Part shown: one piece after another, positions 57,050 through 64,000 of the stretch
How positions within the stretch are numbered: the stretch's first letter is position 1
How the letters are laid out: the number at the start of each line of letters is the position of its first letter
Assembly: GCA_036346225.1 (NCBI GenBank)
Contig: JARFIW010001369.1
Location: 3,166,001 to 3,230,000 of the forward strand
Direction: 5' to 3'
From: Platerodrilus igneus
Lineage: Eukaryota > Arthropoda > Insecta > Coleoptera > Lycidae
Length of the DNA stretch: 64,000 nucleotides
Translations under genes and position numbers: made by a program
The notes under the pieces: generated by a model
What the model saw: the letters and a program-made list of their open reading frames with translations, nothing else
What the model was told of the DNA's origin: nothing
Databases searched by the model: none

Positions 57050-60030
57050 AATAATATTTAACTGAACCACTGACAGTTTCAAGATTTTACCATAAACACT
57101 ACTGCGATGTGGAAGGCAACGGAAAGCCACCACATTACCTCCCGAGAACACAGCGTACTGAAAATGTTTTAAAGCGATGGCATCCTTTGGAGTAAACGAT
57201 TATAGAGTTAAAATACTCCGCCATTCGGAATTCCGGAAGGGACTACTTAGGACCATGTGAACAACAAGTTTAAAAGAAGAGCAGGGAACACTTTGCGAGT
57301 CGGAACGTGAAATGTCATAACCATGAAGCGAATAGGTAAGCTAGAAAATCTGAAAATTGAAATGGATAGGTTAGCATTAGACATCGCAGGGATTAGCGAA
57401 GTTGGTAGCCAGAGGCGGAGGGTTTTTTGAGCGGAGACTTTCAGGTAATTCATACAGAATCAGAGGAAAGGAATTCGGGTGTGGGGATAGTTAGTCATGT
57501 GGAACAAGATAGGACACTATGTAGGAAACAACTTACAAAAGAACGAAAGAGTACTCCTGGTTAGATTAAAATCTAAACCGGTAAATACAGTAATAATACA
57601 AGTACGCATGCCCACCTCTAGCTACAGTGCGGAGGAGGGGGCGGTAGAAGCGATCTCCAAAGGCATCGAAGACATATTAAGATACGTAAAAGTACACGAA
57701 AATTTAATAATTACGGGTATTTTAATGCAGTGGTAGGTGAGGGTAGGAAGGAGCGCTATTAGGTTTATTTGGTTTAGGCACAAGAAACGACAGGAGAAAT
57801 AGGCTGGTAGAATTTTGCGACAAGAACAATTTAACCATCACAAACACATTATTTCAACATCATGCAAGAAGACGATACACGTGGAAGATGTCAGGAGATA
57901 TAGGAAGATATCAAATAGATTACATTCTTGTTCGACAACGGTTTAGTAATCAAGTAAAAGACAGTAGAAACTACCCAAAAGCAGATATAGACACTGACCA
58001 CGACATAGTAATTATGCAAGTCGAGCTTAAAATTAAAAATTTGAAAAAAAGGAACGGAAAAATGCGCTTTGACTTTGACAAACTATAAGATACAGATATC
58101 TACAGGAGATATGAGAAAAAGTCAAACAAGTTCTGAAAGACATCGAGAAAATCTCTTATACTAAGCAAGTAGAAACAGAATAGAATAACGTTAAATCCAG
58201 CTTAGGTAAGGCGGCCAGTGATATTCTGGGGTATAAACAAAAGAAAATAAGAAACCTTGGATAACAAAGAATATTTTGAATTTAATAGAAGAAAGGAGAA
58301 AATACAAAAACAGACCAGACGAAACAGAAAACAGAGATACAAAGCCATAAAATGGGAAATTACTCGCAAATGCAAGAAAGCTCAAGAACAACGAATTGAA
58401 GAACAGTGTAAAGAACTAGAAAATAAGATGGAAACAGGAAAAACTACAAAAGCATACAAACTAATTAGAATGAATTTTTGGGATGAAAACAGTTTTGCAA
58501 AAATATAAAGGGCGCGGGAGGAAGCATCATTATAGAAAATGGTAAGAGTATATAGGGAATTTATATGCACGACAGGAACTAGAAGCATTAGAACAGGAAT
58601 CAATCATTGAAGAGGATGACTTGGGATTTTAAATTAGCATTAGACTCTGAAAAATAATATGGCACGGTGTATAGATAAAGTGCACGCAGAAACTCTAAAA
58701 GCCGTTGAGCAGGCAGCAACACAACATCTCTTGCAATTTGTAAGTTATATGTACGAGACGGGCAAGATATCCTAAGATTTCACACGTATCACCATAGTCA
58801 ACATACCAAAAGGTGCCGATAGATGTGAAAACTTTCGAACAATAAGTTTGACAGCACAAGTGTCAAAAATATTGTACAAAGACGGATGGAAAAACGGGCT
58901 GAAGAGATTCTACGAGAAGATCAATTTGGGTTTAGGCGAAATAGAGGCGCACGGGAGGCCATTTTAGCTATAAGGGTTTATTAGAAAAACCAATAGAAAA
59001 AGAAGAAGCCATGTATATAGGGTTTGTAGATCTGAAAAAAGCATTCAACAATGTAAAATGGGAGAAAATGTTCGAAATACTCAAAAAGAATGGAATGAGT
59101 TATAGGGATAGACAAATAGTACATAAGCTCAATCAAATAGGAAACAGCGGTAATAGAATTAGAGCAGGAACGTAGAAAAGTAAATATTAGGAAAGAAGTG
59201 AGGCAGGGATGTGCCCTATCTCCGTTAATTTTTATAACTTGTGCGAATACTGTCAAATGCAGAAGACATTTGGAATTATTATGCAGGGACAAACGATTAA
59301 TAAGCTTAAATTTGCAGATGATATAGGGGTATAAATATCTAACAAAGAAGAGTTAGAGTCAGCTCTTAATGAAATGGAAACGGTACTAACAAAGGGACAC
59401 GGTATGAAAATTGACAAAAATGAAACTAAAGTATTAGTATATAAAGGAGGAGTAAGTAAGTCAAAAACCAGAATATAAATAGGAAACGAGAACTTACAAG
59501 GGTTTAAAGATTTCTGTTACCTAGGAGGTCAAATAACACAAGATACTAAGAGTGCAATAGATATAAAATAACGATTAGCACAAGAACCTGCTGCGCTTAA
59601 CAAAAAAAAAACTACTATGTTCAAAGACAACAAACATAGAAAAGATTACTGAAAACATATATTTGGAGCACAGCCTGTGAAACATGAACAGTGGGAGAAG
59701 CGGACAGGAAATGTATCATGGATCGACAAAGTTAAGAACAAAAAGGTTCCCGAAATGGTAGGGGAAAAATATGTGTAAAACAGTTAAAAAATGGAGAGAT
59801 AGTATGATAGACACATACTAAGGCATGAGGAAATAGTGCGTAGTATATTAGAAGCAGAGAAGGGAAAAAAGAAAGGTAGAGCTAGACCTAGATTAGACTA
59901 TGACACACAGATAGTAAAAGATGTAGGTTGTGGGAATTTCGGGGAAATGTGTATGTTCGTTCAGAATAGAAAGCAATGGAGATACGCGTGCAACTAGCTC
60001 TACGACTGAAGACCTAATGATGATGAACAA
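57050..60030 (+). mobile_element. RTE-type LINE copy 2, nearly full span
   Basis: A 5' leader with gatgtggaaggcaacggaaagccaccacattac (57110-57145) precedes the coding part, which runs from about 57290 to 59995 and is followed by a 3' end of ctgaagacctaatgatgatga (60005-60025). The GATG-repeat end and the leader are typical of RTE-like LINEs. It is uninterrupted and is the best reference for the damaged copies at 41138-41640, 41690-52440 and 63666-64000. Confidence 0.75.
57290..59995 (+). pseudogene. RTE endonuclease-reverse transcriptase, copy 2
   Basis: Endonuclease pieces: RVGT*NV at about 57296, KLENLKIEMDRLALDIAGIS at 57338-57400, SGVGIVMWNKIGHYVG at 57475-57525, ERVLLVRLKSKPVNTVIIQV near 57543-57605, a GDFN site damaged by a small deletion near 57712, NRLVEFCDKNNLTIT near 57800-57840, MSGDIGRYQIDYILVRQRF at 57888-57945 and DTDHDIVIMQVELK. 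A Lys/Glu-rich linker occupies 58257-58500. RT motifs: CENFRTISLTAQVSKI near 58827-58875, GFVDLKKAFNN near 59019-59052, RQGCALSPL at about 59203-59228, and FADD intact at 59311-59322. The tail has GCGNFGEMC and NRKQWRYACN near 59930-59995. Stops and frameshifts are spread throughout. Confidence 0.75.
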
Positions 60031-61419
60031 AAAAATCAAAACAATAAACATGTCTATAGTGTGTACATAAGGAAATCTCATTGTTCGTAGTTTTAGAAAA
60101 TTTCGGTTCAATATTACTGAAGTAATTTGAATCTAGTTTCGCTGAATTGTTAAACAAAAAATTTTGAAGATTAAATTCAATAAGCCTGAGGTGTTAAAAG
60201 TTTAGTTTAGGAAAAGCAACTATCTTTATTAGTCGCTTTTAAATCAACGATTAAATCTTATATCTTAACTTATTAACATAATTAACAGTAATTCAAATAA
60301 GAAAGTCAAATCCACCTTCCTTACAAAATTACAGGTATTTTAACCAAATTCTTCCTTCAAAGTTTATTTACTGAGATACTTTCTAATGTAAAAATATAAT
60401 TAATACAAAGTTGCCTTTAACAGCTATGGCCAGATATTTACGAATCAGATTTAGAACATAAGAAAATACAAGTTGTCAAGTATCATATGGTTGCTCTCTA
60501 GAAATAGATACTGAAAGCTCACTACAATGAATAAAGTTTTGTGATAGTTCTGGTTCTAGAACGTTATAAATAAATGTGTATTAGAAATATTTATAAGATC
60601 CTTGAAAACAAATGTCTAACCAAAGGAAATTTCTAGTAATAATCAGACTTTTCAGTTCAGTAAACAAAGTAATAGATTTGGCTTATCCGTCTATTGAAAA
60701 AACCTTTTTTAAACAAACCAGAAACAGATAAATACCACGTGTTCCAAGAACATCTAGGCATCAGGATGAGCTTCATAAGAATAAAACATAAGATCTTATA
60801 TGCTCTCCATAATTTTCAACATGGAAATAGATGACTACTCCTAACAAAATAACAACTGCATGATGCCTAATTAGATAAACCCATTATGTATTTAATTCAT
60901 AAATTATATAAAACTTTAGAGAAATAAAATCATGATAACATTACTTCTAAGATCTTGATCCTTAAATTATGTAAAAATTTTAATAACATAAAACCATGAT
61001 TACGTTATTTTTAAAGATGCCAATGTTAAAATGCACTGTAAAAAAAGATATTGAATGAAATCATACTTTACACGAACCACCGGTTAGAACGCAAAGTTAG
61101 ATTTTCAGTATGATATTCATCCTCTCTACTACAAAATTTTTAAAGCAATTCGCAAGTCGTGTATGATACTTGAACACGACTGTTCTTCGTTTCGCTTCGC
61201 TGGTTCATCCAATGTCAAGAAACGTACGTTGAAGGAGATTTTTAGAGATCAAAAGAAATGTGACTTATAACAATAGAACGTTATATATTAAGTAATGTGT
61301 TTATTATATAAGCAAACGTTAATACTAATACAGTATGTGAATAGACCGTAATATTGCATAATAGAGTAAGAATTTTTGAAAATGTTACAACTGATATATA
61401 GAACGCAGAAACAATGATA
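60031..61419. other. No gene seen
   Basis: Very AT-rich; no frame over 75 codons with a motif and no recurrent phrase from the rest of the window. Confidence 0.5.
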
Positions 61420-61765
61420 AACAGGGGGCGTAACGTCAGGCAAATCAGATGATGCGAAAGAACCAAGCTTCCGGATGACTCCTTTTGTCAGAGTAGCACT
61501 GTGCGGGCATATTATCGTGTAGAAGCCTTATGCCATACAATCTTCTCTGGTCGTTTTTCGGGAATACATATCAGCAGTGATAGTTATATTCCTGGAAGGC
61601 AATTCATAGTACACAACAGTCACTATTCCCCACAAGGTGCAAGTACTATCTTATGTGGGTGCACATTGACTGTAGTATACAAAAAATTGCCTTCTCTCAG
61701 ACCTCTATCATTCTTTTCTTTTGTTGATAACTGAAGGCTCGATTTTTCATCCGCAGTAATAACCT
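61420..61765 (-). pseudogene. mariner transposase 4, internal fragment
   Basis: Minus-strand pieces in shifted frames: VITADEKSSLQLS near 61765-61725 (first catalytic Asp site, usually TCDEKW), VVYYELPSRNITITADMYSR near 61640-61570, LHDN then PHSATLTK.VIRKLGS-like residues near 61530-61470 (second Asp), and SDLPDVTPPVYH near 61455-61415, where the family has a PYSPDLAPSDYH-type third site. Neither end nor the DNA-binding domain is visible. It sits directly before R copy 3. A different lineage from mariner elements 1 to 3, judged by the DEK and HDN motifs. Confidence 0.6.
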
Positions 61766-61794
61766 TGGATACGAATGGTGTGACGTTCATTTGA

Positions 61795-62480
61795 AATGTT
61801 TATAATCATATTTCATTTTAATAGTTTCTGTATCCCACTAGAAGGATTAGACAATTTCCTTTAAGAAATATAATTGTTAGGTTACATTTGTTTTTGATCT
61901 AAGAAAAACTATATTGTTCACACTCAAAGATTGTCAAATCCATCATGACGTACTTTGTATAAAATTATTACTGTTTCACGATTCATTTGTTTTGATTAAT
62001 AATGTATCACGCTGGCGCGCGTAGGACCTCAAGGTCTGCGCATTAAAGAAATTCACATGCAATTTGTGCTGACTCAAATATAAAAAAATCCCTTTTTTGA
62101 CTTAGTCAACTTTTCTATAAATTAATTGTGCATATATATTAGATAGAGAAAACGACACAAACGTAACTTAAATTTGCAGTCTCAATTCATATGTCCGAAG
62201 CTTGCCGAAGATGTCTCGAATTATTTTATAGAGGGCCGATTCCATTCCTTATAGAGCAGTTCGTATTTACCATCCAAACAATCAACGGTTCTAAATCCAT
62301 ATAAATATTTTACTCTTATGTAGTCAACGCCATGTGTTAACAGTGAATTTAAAAGAGATTATGAAAAGAGCATGTATTGTTGATAAGATGATCCTAAGCA
62401 TTCGTCAAGAAATGTTTGTTATCACTTTTCTAACCACTTTATGGGTTAGTTCAATCGAAGGATAGTTGTATTGTATCGCT
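61795..62480. repeat. Repeat family R, copy 3 (partial)
   Basis: Begins tataatcatatttcatttta and matches the first about 600 bases of copies 1 and 2: 'ctttaagaaatataatt.ttaggttac', 'tcatttgttttgattaataatgta', 'gtctgcgca', 'acatatattagatagagaaaacgac' and 'attcat.tgtccgaa'. The similarity fades before the 3' half of the family. Confidence 0.65.
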
Positions 62481-63615
62481 TCGTAAATCTCTCAGTATAT
62501 TTTTAGAAGATTTTCTCAGTTTCCTTAGAGTCCTAAGTTAATAAAAGTTAAAGATTATGTTTACCTTAATTAAAATTATCCTTACGTCTTATGTCGACGG
62601 CGAATTTGTATATTTGAACGTGCACTTAAACTTGAAATTTTTGATTATTATCTTTCACTTATAAATCGTGGTTTTAATTTCACATTTGAACTTTGCATAG
62701 TATTTTTGTTGAAACTAGTACAGTTTGTGATTCAGTTGTGTAGAGACTGACCATTACCTGCTTGATGTAATATATAAAGGCATGCCCTTCCACGTGCTGT
62801 CATTGGCTGACCACGCTATCTTTGTTGTTTGAGCATGGTGGAGGCGTTACACTTGGCTTATCATGAAAGCCTTCGGATTTTACATAAAATTACCTATCCT
62901 AAATTTCGTTGCAATGCTTCCCAAATCACGTAGACATCAAAACTTTACATTGTGGAATTCGTTGACTATGGTACTTGGTACCGTTCAATATCATGTTTTC
63001 GTATTTTGTATAGGAAATTATTCAAATTTTCCTTTTCATTCCGCACGGATACAAACTTGTTTTTCCATATTTTGTTTATTCAACATGCTGAATTTTATTC
63101 GAAAGTGTAGCGAGTTCTACATTTAAAACATCACGTAGGCTAAATTTTATAATGAGATTCTTTAACAGATGACGTAAATTAGATGCGTTTTTATTGACTC
63201 CTTACGTTCTGAAACATGCTTGTTTGCAAGACCTGCTTGTAGTGAGCACACATGATTGTTTTCTTACATTAATGCGTCGAGTTTAAAAAAAATTCGTTTC
63301 ATGTTTGTTTGACTTCTAATTTGTATTTATTTAAAGTTTCTGAATCTATTCTTATTTCTAAAATGAATCGGATTGCGTCTAGAGTTATTTATTCTACTAA
63401 ATGTGGTTAAATTATTAAATGAATGAGCTTCCTTTCATCGACTAAAGTTAGTTGTAGATTTCATACAGTATGTTTGATATTTGCTTTTTGCATAATTAAC
63501 GAATTGTGTACATTTTATTAATCAAATGTTTAGTTTCCTTGATTTTGTGTCGTTTACATGAAGCATACTAATCGTGTGACCCCTACATACCCCTAAATAA
63601 CCCTATTATCATCGC
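62481..63615. other. No gene seen
   Basis: AT-rich, with an 87-codon frame at 62863-63126 lacking any motif. Confidence 0.45.
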
Positions 63616-63665
63616 AATATATATATATATATATATATATAAATTTATATATATATATATATATA
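63616..63665. repeat. (TA)n microsatellite with aaatt interruption
   Basis: Two TA runs separated by aaattt, followed at once by the RTE-derived tail unit. Confidence 0.95.
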
Positions 63666-64000
63666 TAAGCGATCACGTAGCTCAACCCCCTTTGCGTATC
63701 ATTGAATATCGGTGAAATAGGATATATTTTTTAAAAACAACCGAAGAGGAAAAGTGCAAAATATACTTAAAAAAAGATTAGTACTAAGTCATGTTGTATT
63801 TAACAAGAAAAAGCAGCTGCTAAGTTCGAAGAGAACAAACATCAAAACAAACAAAAATTCTGAAAGCATATGTGTGTAGCACACCACTGTACGGCTATGA
63901 AACGTGGAGAGTAGGAGAAGCGTAGAGGAAAAGGCTATAAGTTGTTGAAATGTGGTGCCATCCAAGTATAATGAAGATATCATGGACCAACAAAGTTAAG
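63666..64000 (+). pseudogene. RTE-derived tail unit, cut by window end
   Basis: Its start (ctcaaccccctttgcgtatcattgaatatcggtgaaatagg) matches the leader of the tandem units at 52605-52655 and 52945-52990. It then carries the RTE C-terminal region: FNKKKQLL-like at 63800-63825, KAYVCS..TTVRL-like codons at 63865-63895, ETWRVGEA near 63900-63920, and MKISWTNKVK at the very end. The rest lies outside the window. Confidence 0.7.

Noticed and set aside
1..64000. CRISPR arrays, bacterial operons, Shine-Dalgarno sites, rRNA or tRNA genes
   Set aside because: No regularly spaced direct repeats with unique spacers, no B-box or cloverleaf seen by eye, and the element types are eukaryotic. A covariance-model scan would be needed to exclude tRNAs fully.

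Overview
The window looks like transposon-dense, AT-rich intergenic DNA from an arthropod, most likely an insect. I infer this from the mix of Tc1/mariner, piggyBac, Penelope-like (PLE), BEL/Pao and RTE-type LINE remnants, all of which I recognise by family motifs. I found no intact host gene, no tRNA or rRNA gene, no CRISPR array and no bacterial-style operon. Almost every coding trace is a broken mobile-element protein. The insect order cannot be fixed by eye.

Layout. 230-16160 is a tandem array of about 2-kb units (A, B, C). Each unit carries a decayed minus-strand gene of a protein family that recurs in arthropod genomes and has no function known to me. Unit A is uninterrupted. Unit B is cut at a TTAA by a piggyBac element, which itself holds a 1.3-kb insertion. 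Unit C is cut by a mariner and then by a nest of about 5.8 kb: a 1.86-kb giant palindrome, a PLE with inverted ends, and an LTR-like stretch. A separate non-coding family (R) has copies at 17020-18660, 21660-23190 and 61795-62480. 24026-24178 is a purine-only-like, G-rich tract. 25790-26930 holds a mariner remnant followed by an LTR-element leader fragment; a homologous leader lies inverted at 34628-35060. 30684-32200 holds a LINE scrap and a Tc1/mariner-superfamily transposase. 35624-39191 is a complete inverted pair of PLE copies between 9-bp target duplications.

40837-53525 is a nested stack: a MITE touching an inverted RTE tail, an RTE LINE interrupted first by an unidentified 1.5-kb insert and then by a young BEL/Pao LTR retrotransposon (359-bp LTRs with 6 differences, 5-bp target duplication), and finally tandem RTE tails. 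53526-55047 is a mariner with about 240-bp inverted ends that include the end of the transposase gene. 55647-56337 is a 'GGGTTCCGT...GGAACCC' repeat. 57050-60030 is a second, nearly full-span RTE copy. 61420-61765 is another mariner scrap, and an RTE tail runs off the end of the window.

The most interesting themes are inverted (foldback) architectures made independently by three element classes, the tandem array of the unknown arthropod gene with datable interruptions, and duplicated primer-binding-like motifs in LTR leaders. No new functional system can be claimed from the sequence alone.
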